Of a stretch of DNA of 64,000 nt, positions 11,149-23,191 are shown in pieces; within the stretch, counting starts at the first letter, position 1; each line of letters begins with the position of its first letter. The position numbers were made by a program, and so were the translations under genes. The notes beneath the pieces were generated by a model that saw only the letters and a program-made list of their open reading frames with translations, searched no databases and was not told where the DNA came from. The stretch comes from Sacculina carcini (Eukaryota > Arthropoda > Thecostraca > Sacculinidae). The stretch is taken from NCBI GenBank assembly GCA_916048095.2, contig OU696575.1, positions 9,232,468-9,296,467 on the forward strand, in the 5' to 3' direction.

Positions 11149-11325
11149 TGTGGCATGTGTATAAGTGCTGTACCGTATGTCGTCATGTCAGAGAGTGTAG
11201 AGTGTGACAGGCTTATTCGCAGAACTCTGTTGCAACCCGATCCTGTGCACCTGCAGCCATGTATGTCAGTATTGTATGTATCAATACCAGTCATGTGTGT
11301 GCAATAAACCAGACAACACGTTACA
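11149..11325 (+). repeat. 3' LTR of the Gypsy element
   Basis: This is a 177-bp copy identical to the 5' LTR, followed by the ATAAC target duplication. Confidence 0.95.
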
Positions 11326-11330
11326 ATAAC

Positions 11331-11563
11331 CACACAGTACGGTATGTGCTAGCTATCTGTTGTAAACAAACTCGTGCGTTGTGTTGACAACCACTGAAAT
11401 TACGCTATGGTGGAAAGTGAACATATTGGCCACACGCCGCAGTCGCACTCACCGCACTTGGTACGCCTTTGATACTACACTGGCCGAGGTGAACATATTG
11501 TCCTATTGTAGAGTATGGGAGTATGCGGGCGTTTGTGGCAAATATGTTCATAGGACAATATTG
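11331..11563 (-). repeat. right arm of the foldback element
   Basis: This is the reverse complement of 6410-6671. It starts directly after the Gypsy target duplication, so the retrotransposon landed at the loop/arm boundary. It ends AATATTG, followed by TA. Confidence 0.85.
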
Positions 11564-11565
11564 TA

Positions 11566-12200
11566 GTACTCCCCTTTCAACAAATCAATTTTATAAACAC
11601 AAAGCATCACATGAGTATATAAAAAATTGAATAATACATTAACACAATTTCACATTAAACTAAATAAATACATGTACATTAGAGTTAAACAATACATGTA
11701 GAGAATTTCACATAAATATGAAACAAATTCATACATACAATGGATAGAAGTAATAAAGTAATGTAATGGCAAAAAAGTGTTGACATACATAATTAGCGAT
11801 CACCACTCGATCAAGTTTTCTATACTTATTGTAAAGCCAATCAGATAAGTCGCTATAATTTATTGTGTGATATTTTAAATTGCTAGTTTCTGGGACTGTC
11901 TTTTCGAAATGATATCAAATTTCTGAAGAAACATGATTTACAAAATTACGAGCTAAATGTGAACTCCTACAAAACGTAAAAACACTTAAAAGCTATACTC
12001 TTCATCAATCAATAACTCAATACTATGTTTTTACATTTAATGTAATCGAAACGCACCTATTAAAATAGGTAAAACACTACATTTACCCCATATTTCACAT
12101 GCCGCATGTATTTCTCGCAAACAGATAAGAACCCTGAGGAATCAGCAAACAATCGAATTAACTATACAAATAAAAGTCAATCCTAGAAGTACAGCAGATT
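11566..12200. other. AT-rich region 3' of LRR1
   Basis: No gene was seen. The 3' untranslated region of the minus-strand LRR1 gene must lie at its right end, but no clear AATAAA on that strand was found close to the stop. Confidence 0.45.
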
Positions 12201-13652
12201 TCACAATCGTCGTCTTTTTCGTTTGCCAGGACGTTGACAACACCACCAGCACGTGAGCTCCTGTAGGACTAGCGGCCCCTGCTGTGGATGCGATAGCGCC
12301 GCCCGGCGGTGCCGCAGAGGACCCGGCGCCAACGAAGCACGTGCCGAACCGACCGAGACACCTCCGTCCATCCAGCACGCGCCCGACTGCCAACTACACC
12401 AGCGCGCACACTGGCGACATCTAGCGTGCGCGTAGAGAAACTCTAGTAGGCAGGTCGGCAACAGATGGCGCTGGCATTGCAATAATTCGGCACCGGCACC
12501 CAGTGCGAGCACTACGGCCGCACTCAGGCATTGCAGCGAAGGAACACAGCCGACACAGTCGGTGAGTGATGTTAATCTACCGCCCAATGAAGCTACAGTA
12601 TCGTCCAAGTCAGAAGAACTATATGTGTCCCGTTTCGACACAGCCTCGGGCACATTGGCGTGCATGTCGAGTGTCTCCAGATACGAAGCCGTCTCGAAGT
12701 CACGCGAAATCCACGCCAGTTGATTTCCGCTGGCGTTGAGCGCACGCAGCTGCGGTAAATGCGCCAGACACTCGGGCAAAGCTGCCAAACGATTGTTGGC
12801 AACGTTGAGCGTGTGTAATCGTCGCAGGCGCGCCAAACTTGACGGCAGCACGCGCAGCTGATTGCCGCTAACGTTCAGCACGGCCAGTCGCGACTCGACT
12901 GAAGGCGCGACAAGGCCGATCAGCGGATGATCCAGTCTCGACAGCCGATTGTCCGACAGATTCAGCTGAATCAGCTGCGGCAGCCGGGCGATCAGCGGCG
13001 GCGCGATTGTCAACCGATTGTCGCTCAAATCAAGCCGCTGCAGCTGTGATAACCGCGCCAGCAGAGCCGGCTCGACGCGTCGCAAACGCAGTCCACTCAC
13101 ACTTAGCTCCTGCACACCGCTGGGAAGACTGAGACGACGGCGCAAGTACTCCTCGGCGCTGGTGATGCGCACACAGCGCTCGGCCGCCGCAAGATCCGAC
13201 GCGCGCGCTCTTGATAATGGCGGAGGCAGTTTTTCGGCAGTGGCGGAGGTTGACGGGGTGCTGGCCGCGCCGTTTTCGCCGCCGCCGCCTCCTGTACCCG
13301 TGAGGATTTGCCGCAACCGCGCCACAAACGCGCGCAGTGCGTCACATTCGGCGCGAATGTGCAGTTCGTGCGGCGGTTGCCGGAAGACAACTGTGGCGCG
13401 GCCTGAGTCAACGTGGCGTGTGAAGACGTGACGAATGTGACTCAGTTGGTAGTGTTGCGGTCGGCGCGCGTGTCGCTCCGTGTATACAGACAATAATGCG
13501 CACCCTGGCCGCGAGAGGGCACCCTCATCGGCAGTGCGTGACGTCAGCATGAGCAGAGCGCGCGCTCGACGACCGCTGGCACCTCCGCTGTGACAACCGC
13601 CCGGGGCAGCACCAGTGCCGTACACGATGAGCAACTCGCACGACAGCTTCAT
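12201..13652 (-). CDS. LRR1: leucine-rich repeat protein 1 (CUL2 ligase substrate receptor)
   Basis: This intronless gene encodes 483 residues. The N-terminus (MKLSCELLIVYG, then HVFTRHVDSGRATVVFRQPP) matches the N-terminal domain of animal LRR1/PPIL5. Residues about 180-345 hold six or so leucine-rich repeats of the LxxLxLSxNxL type (LQRLDLSDNRL, LIQLNLSDNRL, LAVLNVSGNQL, LHTLNVANNRL, LRALNASGNQL). The C-terminal region has paired Cys and the LPTCLLEFL segment found after the repeats in LRR1. Known LRR1 proteins form a CUL2-Elongin B/C E3 ligase that ubiquitinates MCM7 so that the CMG helicase is unloaded at the end of DNA replication; the human protein also targets p21. The human protein is about 414 residues, so this one is somewhat longer, with a Gly/Ala/Ser-rich linker at about 118-145 and a Lys/Arg-rich tail. 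The coding sequence is much richer in GC than its surroundings. Confidence 0.88.
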   Translation of the reverse strand: MKLSCELLIVYGTGAAPGGCHSGGASGRRARALLMLTSRTADEGALSRPGCALLSVYTERHARRPQHYQLSHIRHVFTRHVDSGRATVVFRQPPHELHIRAECDALRAFVARLRQILTGTGGGGGENGAASTPSTSATAEKLPPPLSRARASDLAAAERCVRITSAEEYLRRRLSLPSGVQELSVSGLRLRRVEPALLARLSQLQRLDLSDNRLTIAPPLIARLPQLIQLNLSDNRLSRLDHPLIGLVAPSVESRLAVLNVSGNQLRVLPSSLARLRRLHTLNVANNRLAALPECLAHLPQLRALNASGNQLAWISRDFETASYLETLDMHANVPEAVSKRDTYSSSDLDDTVASLGGRLTSLTDCVGCVPSLQCLSAAVVLALGAGAELLQCQRHLLPTCLLEFLYAHARCRQCARWCSWQSGACWMDGGVSVGSARASLAPGPLRHRRAALSHPQQGPLVLQELTCWWCCQRPGKRKRRRL

Positions 13653-14584
13653 TGCTTAGCTCAGCGCCCTCTGTGCGGTACAAGATCTTGCAAGCGCACC
13701 ACGCACGCTACGAATGTTGAATAATAAATATTGTGAATTTTTTGCTCGAAAATGCTTCAGAGAAATGCTTGTAGGTCAAATAAAATATCGTATATCACGT
13801 ATTTCCTTGTGATGAGTGGATATAAACAAGTAGGCAGTAAAACATAGCACGTGTAATATTATCGATTATGTTATATGCTGCGGTCAGTTGCTTACGCGTG
13901 TGTACAAACAATACCGTACTCTCTTGTAAGTAATTCCTAGTACAGCAGCCTGTTGAGCCTGTTTGTCGCACCGTTCCGTGCTCGCATAAACGGCAATTGC
14001 CCTTGGTGAGCTTGACATACACGAATAAATACACCAACACAAATATATAGCGAGGTACGCACCCTAGCCATTGCAAATAGTTCACCGGCTCAAACCAAGA
14101 GTCAATGAGAAACTTAAAACTCAAATAGGCATATTAGCCAATTACCCTTGCTGGTGTAGAGAGCCCTGTGTTAGCATTGCAGCGATTTTGAACTTACTTG
14201 CAGATGATGGCGACTCTTGAGGACTCCTAATTAGGATGATTCTTGGTGTTTAAGGGGCACACAGACCTGCTAGACCATCCCACAGCCCTGACTCCGGATT
14301 AATACCCGAAGTAAGCCTTGTTGAAAGAAACTGGGGTGACTTATTGGTCAAAATTTATGTATTCGGAACTATATATTTTGTCATGAATGATTTTCAGAAC
14401 TCATTTACACAATGTCTGTTGAAGTCAAAGCAATGCCCTGTCAGGTCTACCCTTGCTACTAGTAACAACCCTCGCTCAGTCCACCCAGGTCCACCCTTGC
14501 TACTGGTACATCCAGTAACATGATCGAGTTGCTAGCTCCTAACTGCTGTGAAGTGAAGACGGTGACTAAAGATCCCACAGAGCT
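13653..14584. other. upstream region of LRR1, no gene seen
   Basis: It probably holds the LRR1 promoter on the minus strand, with no recognisable core element. A 109-codon open frame on the minus strand at 13795-14124 has no recognisable domain and is not called. Confidence 0.45.
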
Positions 14585-14765
14585 ACCTGACCCTGCTTAA
14601 AGGCGGTTGGAACAACCTGCCTTTAAGCAGGTTGAAAATGCTGCCACAGAGCTAGAGCTACCTGAACCTGCTTAAAGGCGGTTAGAACAACCTGCTTAAA
14701 GACGGTTAGAACAACCTACTTAAAGGCGGTTAGAACAACCTGCTTAAAGGCAGGTAGGAAATGCT
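14585..14765. repeat. short tandem array with inverted copies, core TTAAAGGCGGTTAGAACAAC
   Basis: Four or more copies of a 24-bp unit ACCTGCTTAAAGGCGGTTAG plus AACA occur here, with point changes and one inverted partial unit (CTGCCTTTAAGCAGGTTG). The sequence resumes at about 18932 on the far side of the LINE, so the LINE apparently inserted within this array. Confidence 0.75.
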
Positions 14766-14846
14766 GCCAACTAATTATGATTATTGGTTGCGTTATCGGT
14801 TATTTCGTGCGTGATCGTGTATAAGTTGTATAGTCAACTGCTGAAG

Positions 14847-15911
14847 ATGGAGGGAACATCTAAAGCAACAAATACGAATGACATTTTCCCTTGTAATGTA
14901 TGTGGAGACCATTGCGATACGGGGATCAAATGCAACGAATGTGATAGGTGGAATCACTACAAATGTACTGGATTGCGGCATTACCACATAATCACACTGA
15001 GAAAAACAAACAGGAACTTCATGTGTGAATCCTGCACCAAGCAGCGATTCAACGATTACGAGGATATTTGGAGAGAAATTGACAGCGCCATCGAGAAAGA
15101 GAAGAACGAGGACACAAGTGTCGATGGATTTAGTCAAACTCAAAACGTAGACACTGGAGAGAGATCTAATGGAGAAAATACTACATTGGATCCCTCCTTC
15201 ATCGAAGTTGTGCGAAATATGGGAAAAAACAACAAAAAGGTAGCATGGCAAATGGAAACGTAACAGATGTTCAATCTGAAGCCAAGCTGAGCAACTTGGA
15301 AATCGATTCAGCAGAATCAGTAGTCAAAGCTCCTCAGAAGAGTTCTGTACTCGGCATATGCAGGTACTACGGCATATGCAATAGGAATAGGATGTTCACA
15401 CAGCCACCCTAAACTATGCCCCAAGCTCCTGAAGCATGGATTCAACAACAAATTGGGATGTCGGCTGGGAAAGAAGTGCTCACATTTCCATCCTAACATA
15501 CGCAGAAACTCGTTGAAGTCACGAGTATGCTTAAATGAGAACTGTAAATTCCCCCACGTCAGAGGCACGGTGAGAAAAGAGAGAGTAGTAGTGCCAACAC
15601 CGACGGCAAGCTGCGTTGGTACGGAAAGAACTGTAAAAAACAAAGCTAAAATAGGATATAATGCAGGCAACACAAGTGGATTCACGACTGGAGCAAGAAA
15701 TCGCCGGAGATTGCAAGACCCTCAGATCCAAATATCTGGAGAGCATGAGAGTGCATTTTTTTTAGAGGCTTGCCTTCAGAAATTGGAACAGATGGAAAAG
15801 AGAACCATCAAAACCATAGCTGCCCTGGTAAAAAGACTAGAGAGAATAGAGACACGGGAAAGAACGTGCAATTGCAGCCGAGTTTGGCAAGGAGTTCATT
15901 TTTCCATCTAA
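14847..15911 (+). pseudogene. LINE ORF1 with PHD and CCCH-like zinc fingers
   Basis: The first open piece (14847-15263, MEGTSKATN start) holds a PHD finger: FPCNVCGDHCDTGIKCNECD, WNHYKC and FMCESC give the C4HC3 pattern. After a frame break the second piece (from about 15340) holds repeated CxxxxxCxxxH-type fingers (CRLGKKCSHFH; CLNENCKFPH) and a Lys/Glu-rich coiled-coil-like end. This combination is known from ORF1 proteins of some CR1-group LINEs, where it is thought to bind nucleic acid. The frame is broken once or twice, so the protein cannot be made whole. Confidence 0.8.
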
Positions 15912-18896
15912 ACATTCGTGGTCTTTATCCAATGACGGACCCAACAAAGATACATATGATCAAAGAAATATTATATGAAGAAATCATGATATTTTGTGCA
16001 CTGACTGAGACACACCTGAATGAAATGCACTATGATGCTGAAATATGCATAGAAGGGTTACGTAGTCTTCAGATCAGATAGAATTGGCAGAAGCCATGGA
16101 GGAGTAGTAAATAAGATCAGCGAAGATGCAGCGACCACTGCATATATTATCAAAACGTACTCGAATGGTACCACTGAGCTATTGACAGTTCATCTGAAAA
16201 AACAAGATCTACTACTAGTCAATTTGTATCCGCCACCAAATACTACACCAGAACTCTTCGACAAATTGCTGTATGAATTACAGATGGCTGTTGAAAATCT
16301 ACCAACAGAGAGAACAGAAGTGTTGATGATGGGTGATTTCTACTTTCACTTCATTTGTTGGGACGATGTCAAGGTAAAGCGTGGCTGCACCACTCAAGAC
16401 GAGTACAGACAAGCTTCCAATCTTGTAGATCTAATCGAAAATAATTACCTCGTACAGATTATCAAAAAGCCTAAAAGAGAACTAAACATATTGGATCTGT
16501 TGACAACCAACAGTTTTAGTTTAGTGCATTCATATGATGTTTGTGATTCTATCATGTCCGACCACAAGCTGATATCCCGGTGGATGAGCTTGAATGCGGA
16601 TTCCGAGACAGTTGGGCATATGAAAAAACAAAAACAAATTATCTCCAATGACACACTTTGGAATTTCAATTTCTACTGCCAAAATATTGACTGTGAGCAA
16701 GTGAAATTTGAGCTCAAAGATATCAACTGGAAGGAAGTAATGCAGTCTCAATGTGTAGAAGATATGAACAACGAAATCTTGACAAGATGCTACCATATGT
16801 GTGGAAAATATTTTCCAATTAAAAAGGAAAAGATAAGGAAGAACAAAATACCACGAGATAGGAAAATCTTGATGAGAAGGAGAAGCATCCTGAAGAAAAA
16901 AGTCAATCGATGCGAATTGTCTTCTCTACCTAATTTGGACAAGAGAATAAGAGACGTAGAGATCCAACTGAAAAAATCTCACCACGAAGAGCTAAGAAGA
17001 GAAGAGAGAAGAGCTGTTGAGAAAATAAAAGAAAATTCCAAGTATTTCTTCTCATATTCTAACAAAAAACTAAAACCTAAGTCAGATATTGGACCACTCA
17101 AAAAGGGAAACGATGAGTTAACAAGAGATTCAAAGAAATGGCGGAATCGTTCAAAACCCAGTATGAAAGTGTTTTTAGTGTGCCGTTAACAGGAGATGAA
17201 TAGTCTACCTGCGATATTCGCACATACAGACGAACTGGGACAACATTTGTCGAGAATAGATATAACAGAGTCTGACATTATCGCTGCCATCAACCAAATA
17301 GGGCCAGATGCAACGCCAAGCCCTGATGGGTTCCACCCACGGTTTCTAAAAGAGTGTAGATATGAAATCGCAAAAACCGCTGAAATTACTTTGGACCACA
17401 TCGTTGAAAACTGGCAAAATACCTGAAATTCTAAAAACTGGTATAATAACGCCAATCTATGAGGGAGGCAACAAGACACATGCGAGTAACTATAGACCAG
17501 TTACTCTGACATCTCATATTATGAAAATATGCGAGCGAATAATGAAAACAAAACTGATGGACTTCTTAGAACGGACGAAACGACTGAATGAAGGACAACA
17601 CGGTTTCAGAAAAGGAAGATCGTGTCTATCTCAACTGCTTGAGCATCAAGAGTTTATCTTAAAATGTATTCAGCAGGGGAAAGCGTGGATGTTATATACC
17701 TTGATTTTGCCAAAGCGTTTGATAAAGTCAATCATGGCAAATTATTACGAAAACTACTGGATCTCGGAATTACCGACCAAGTGGGAATATGGCTTTCTAG
17801 TTACCTGATGGAAAGATCACAAAGAGTGTCGATTGATGGCACGATGTCATCCCCAGGTAAGGTCCAAAGTGGAGTGCCGCAAGGATCCGTGTTAGGACCT
17901 CTGCTTTTCATTGTATATCTGCACGACATGGACAAGGAGCTGATTCATTCTACAGCCACTTCCTTTGCTGATGATAATAGAATTGAAAGTGAAATCGCGC
18001 ATTGTGACGATGCAAAGAGGTTACAGAAGGATATGAATCTGGTATTGAGATGGGTGGAATTGAATTATATGGCACTAAATGAGAACAAGTTTGACTTATT
18101 GAGATATGGGTCGAACATAAAGTTGAAGATGGAAAGATGTTATCATTGCAATGACCAACCTCTTATAGAAAAAGATGAAGTTAAGGATCTAGGAATCCAC
18201 ATGAGCAGTGATGCATCTTTTGATTATCATTTGAACCAAATTGTGTTCAATTCAAGGAAAATGAGCGGCTGGGTTTTTCGAACATTCAGAACAAGAGATC
18301 AAACTAGCATGCTCACTATATGGAAGGCACTGATCTTACCAAAACTGGAATATTGCTGTCAATTATGGTCACCATACAAAATCCAAGACATTGTGAAAGT
18401 TGAAGCCATACAGAGGTCTTTCACCAGCAGAATACAGGGAGGTCAAGATCTGAACTACTGGCATAGACTGAAGCGCTTGAAACTGTATTCTCTGCAGAGA
18501 AGAGAGCGGTACATATTAATATACGTATGGCGAATGTTGGAGGGTTATTCTCCCAATGTAGGCTTACATCAGACAATATACCAAAGTCGAGGCCGGCTAT
18601 GTTACGTAGAAGGAACTTCAAGCGTCACACAAAAAATATGTACAATGATTCACTATTCCTTCAAAAATAATGGTACGCGTCTTTCCAACTGCCTGCCACG
18701 GGAACTCAGAAATATAATGGGAGTAGCACTAGATTCCTTCAAACGACAACTGGACAAGTGGCTGGCGAACATCGTTGAAGAACCTCCTACACCAGGATAT
18801 CTCAGTTCACATCACAACTCCCTACCGGAGGTCGTCGGAGCATTGAAGATATCACAGTCCGGTTCCAGCGGAAGTCCACTTCAGCTGCGTCTCTAG
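15893..18896 (+). pseudogene. LINE ORF2: APE endonuclease and reverse transcriptase
   Basis: Overlapping the end of ORF1 in another frame, the endonuclease starts at FHLNIRGLYP and shows ALTETHL, MMGDFYFHF and MSDHKLIS. The reverse transcriptase then shows ASNYRPVTL, QHGFRKGRSC, YLDFAKAFDKVNH, SGVPQGSVLGPLLF and the catalytic box FADDNRIE, with the thumb region after it. The open pieces are about 15893-16081, 16085-17189, 17196-17426, 17430-17690 and 17664-18896, in changing frames. The PQGSVLGPLLF motif and the LNENKFDLLRYG segment suit the CR1/L2/Daphne group. It is not expected to be functional. Confidence 0.88.
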
Positions 18897-18935
18897 ACGA
18901 CGAACTTCTCCAAAGTAAATTAAAGTAAAGTAAAG

Positions 18936-21900
18936 GCGGTTAGAACAACCCGCATAAAGGAGGTTAAGTTGCCAGGCAGCCAAGGACTATCTAGTAATGT
19001 TATTCACTATTTTACAATATCGTGTATCTGATATCAATCGTCATTATTGACGTCCATCCGTTCATTTCATTGTGGACCCATTTCAGTGCAAAACAATAGT
19101 TATACAAATAACTACAAAACAAACAACAAATCTTGAACTTGCTGAAAGTTGATTGATTATGTCAGCATAAATCTGAATGAATTGGGAATTTCGAATGTCG
19201 TACACCCGATCCGGTATCATTCAGAAAAATCCCTGCTCAAAACATTGAGCACATTTACCCAATGCGCAGCAACAAAAGCGATCGCCTTGAAATAAGCGCC
19301 ACACTTCAGAGCTGTATGCCCAGCGTATTAATTGAATGCAATAATTGTTATCGAAATGTGAGATTGTTTTGATCATGTATATGCTAATCGACGATTTAAA
19401 GACTTGCAGGGAGAGGAAAGATTATGGTAGATAGCGTATAGGTTTAGTGTAGTCAAAATATAGTTCTTGATAAATCCTTCATTAGACACGATCCCGATTC
19501 CGCTTCCACCTCAGCAACGTGAAAAAGTTTGTTTAGCGCCGTCCCTTTTTCGGTGTTTAAATTTGAAACAATCTATTTGGGTTGAAATTCAAGTGAGTAA
19601 TTCATGTGAAATGTTAGATGTTTATCTAGTTTTCAGTCTATTCGTAACCTGTTGCATAGGTTGCACTGTTGCTTTGCAACGGAACGTTTTCCTATTTAGA
19701 ATTTGCATTGTATTATATTTTTCTGCTTGGCGATTGTCTTTTAATTCTTATGTTACGTCTCTGATATGGTTGTTTTACTCTGGTGTGTAATTGAAGTGAT
19801 TTTGAACTCATACTGAATTTCTCTGGTGGTTTATTGTTTTAATGATTCGGTTTTGGTTGGGATTTCGGTAGGATTACTTAAGTTCTCTTATTATAGCATT
19901 GCCGTAGCTTTATCTACTCAATTTTGCTTTCCCGTTAAAAGTTGGGCGTATTTTGCAAAAATCCCGACAAGAGCAGATTCGTTGTGAGTTCAACTAGAGC
20001 AAACTCCAGCCAGACTTGAACTATCTTTAATTCCGTTGTGTACATGTACGCTTGCGAAATTCATCTGTGGTACGTTGTGTAGCTGAGTATGTACATGCGA
20101 ACGAGTTATTTGGACCGACTGTATTTGCAAACACACGCACACACACACACACACAGGACGAAATGAACAGGACACTTACAGATAACCATACACACACACA
20201 CGCGCACACATGGTCAAACAAACATGATCACACACACACACACGGACAAACAGCACAACATGCAGACAAACATACAAACAGACGTACTTACCACTCGCGT
20301 CTTGTCTGAGCGAGGTTGCTCACGACATGATAGTAGCTGTGTCGTTCTGTTACACCACTCTGTGCTATCATTTGGGGAGACTGTGTTAATGTGGTGCGCC
20401 GCTGTAACTCAAAACAGTCAAGTGTTAAGTCCTACTTGGTCTACATTAGTGGCAATACTAAATAACACTACGTACAAGCCACAGGCTGGCATCGACTAGT
20501 TCAGTGCTTATCCTGATCTGTCTATGCTCCTGTACTCTCTGTCAAACACATTCTCACAATTTCTGCCGCTTACATTTGTCGCTATCTGACAATGACCATC
20601 AATGCCCTTGTGTCACCCTGTCACGTCTTATATCATGTCCAGCTGGCGCAGACGCTGCATCGTACCGCAGTAGGCTCGGTAAAATTAGTATTATTATATA
20701 ATTATTACAGGCTGTAGCGACTGAAAATGCTAACACATTTTGGCGCGGAGTATAATTGTTCAGCCGCACACACGAGACACACGAATGACAATCTAGTGAA
20801 CGAAACCACACAGGCATTGATGAGCGAAAAACACACTACAGCACACAGAACACGCACACACCAACACGCATTTATGTACACCTCATTGCTGTGCGCAAAT
20901 GTTCTGATGAACAAGCAGGCATACACATTACACTGTACACACACACATACGCGCGCGCATGAAACCTAAACCAAACACACACAGACGCACATAATAACAT
21001 GCGCTCCAGCTAAAGCTACAAGGCTAATTCAGGTGGTATAGGACAAATACAAGCACTTTTACCACCATGCGGCAGTCCCGTCTACCAGGAACACCCAAAT
21101 GATATAGTTTGAGAAAAACGAGTTAAGCTAGTATTTGAGCCCAAGCACAACCCAAGGGAAACCCAAAAACTCAATCAGAAAATGATACAAAAGGTCAACC
21201 ACCCAACTACACAAGTCAAATAATTCACAAAGGAGTTCACGCACACACTACAAATACACACACCCACCCACACACACACACACACACATACAATGTGCGT
21301 TTGTCGACACCTTGGGCATTTTGTATTGGCGACATGTTCCTTGCTGCATACGAGCCAACAATGTCAAAGATATTCAACTAATGACCCGCGATGCTAATTT
21401 GTCTTGCTTTGGCTCCTGGTTTGTGACTGCCTGTGATGGCTGCTTATGATTGATTTACGTTTATAATATTAATTTAAATTTAATAGGTTCACATAATCTT
21501 TTTCATGACCCCAGCAAGATGGCGACTGTGTAAGGAGACACATGTAGTGCGCATCTTCTAGCGACAATAACCGCACGAAGCCAGCCTTGCAAGTCAGGTA
21601 ACAATCTGGGTAGTATAGGTGAGTGGAGAATAGGTAGGTAGAGTTTGAGAGCAGGGAAAGAGGATTATATGGCTCGGCCCACTCTGTTTCTCTCACCAAA
21701 ATATATTTCAAAGACCGTGTTTAATTTTGTCCATGCAGGATTTCCAATTTTTCCTCATTGCAAATCGTCTCAGCGAATGAAGAGCAAAACAATATTCAAC
21801 ATGTTTTAGTGCAATAACGATATGCGGCCGACACTCGTATCCTTCTTATACCATTTTGTCCGCCCCTGTGAACGTGTTATATTGCGGCACGTGGGTGACA

Positions 21901-23153
21901 TGATGTGTCACAGTGTTTCCTATCTACAAGTGTACATAGGGGCGTTGTTATGACAACGCTGTTACTGTTAAAACTAAATCACTCATGTGTAGCACAAGGG
22001 CAATACTGAAGCGAGCCGAATCTTTGACATTCGTACTGCACGAATTCAGAAATACAGTCATGTCACTGCATCGCTGCGTGAGCTCGGCGGGTCATCAATC
22101 GGCCACACGGTCACCAAGCGAGATATGCGTAATATAAAACGGGTGATGGATGCCGACGGTTGCCCCAACGCCCTGATAGAAATGCTTGACTACAGGGCCA
22201 GCTAGCTGTCATGGTGCATGCGAGTTACTGCATCTAACCAGCTGCATATGTGTCGTTCTCGACTGTGTCGAAGCCAGTTCCATGTCGTGCCGTTACCGTC
22301 CACAATACCATACAGCCGATATCAACATGCCGTGTAATGTTCAGTGCGACCGTGTGATGTGCGAATGCAATTTTTCCCCAACAGTTGTGCCTGTCAATTT
22401 GTGTCATGTTTTGTGATACGTAATAGGTTAGTTTAGGTTACGTGCCATGTTTTGTGTTACTGTGTTTTATATGCTGTATATGGAAAATGTAGTTAAATGT
22501 AATGCATAAATGAAAAACAGGTGCTTTCACGGAATTTCATGTAATATATTGAATTGTTACGTTGTCGCAGGACATTACGCGTAGGTGCCTGTTGCAAATA
22601 GGCGGGTGATTTGACGGAATATTTGAATTTGAATTAATTGTCTGTGCTCGTTTTTGTATAGACTCATTAGTGGTGTTTTTGCCTTTTTTGTGTAGTGTTG
22701 ATTTTGTGCCGTTCCAAGTTCAATGATCTCCTTTCATAAATAGGTATGTATCTAATGTGGAATCATGTATGGTCGGATATATTGCATTAAATTATGCCAT
22801 AATGGGATCCTAATCGCTCTAAACACATACATACACTAAAACTTACAGGGAAACTTGTCAAGTGAGGTTGGTATCATGTTATTTTGTAATGTATTTATGT
22901 ACCAATGTTGTGCGAAATATTATTGGCTAATTCCACTACTCCTACAAAATAAGTAATTTGATGGCATTCGATAGCACTGTCCTGCATGCATGTGTGTATG
23001 TGGTAATTTTTTGACTGGATGGATGGGAGTTGTGTATTCAACACAAATTCCATGTTAAACTTGGCCTTAGTTCAGTGGTATATTGCGCATGTGTGGCCGC
23101 ATATTATTCAATATATTATTGGGTGTGTATTTTTTGCTGGTTGTGGGTGTGTA

Positions 23154-23191
<38 letters not shown>

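Larger units (their letters stand above)
6740..11325 (+). mobile_element. Ty3/Gypsy LTR retrotransposon (Mag-like), near-intact
   Basis: The element is 4586 bp with two 177-bp LTRs that appear identical base for base. The LTRs begin TG and end CA. It is flanked by the 5-bp direct duplication ATAAC (6735-6739 and 11326-11330). A primer binding site follows the 5' LTR directly and a polypurine tract precedes the 3' LTR. The internal region encodes Gag, protease, reverse transcriptase, RNase H and integrase in that order, the Ty3/Gypsy arrangement. The Gag zinc knuckles resemble those of Mag-clade elements. It has inserted into the foldback element whose arms lie at 6410-6671 and 11331-11563. 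Identical LTRs indicate recent insertion, yet the pol frame is broken near 9302. Confidence 0.95.
14770..18931 (+). mobile_element. CR1-like LINE, full length but frameshifted
   Basis: Two ORF regions are in the expected order: a zinc-finger ORF1, then an endonuclease-RT ORF2. The 3' end is a short TAAAG-type repeat (CAAAGTAAATTAAAGTAAAG), like the terminal microsatellites of CR1/L2 elements. At least four frameshifts break the ORFs (near 15264-15450, 16080, 17190 and 17430-17690), so the copy is inactive. The ends are placed by where the flanking tandem repeat stops and resumes; the 5' limit is approximate. Confidence 0.88.

Noticed and set aside
13795..14124. 109-codon open frame on the minus strand upstream of LRR1
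   Set aside because: No homology recognised and base composition like the surrounding noncoding DNA.
20128..20250. CRISPR-like array from regularly spaced CA runs
   Set aside because: Simple dinucleotide repeats in a eukaryotic genome; no conserved repeat with unique spacers.
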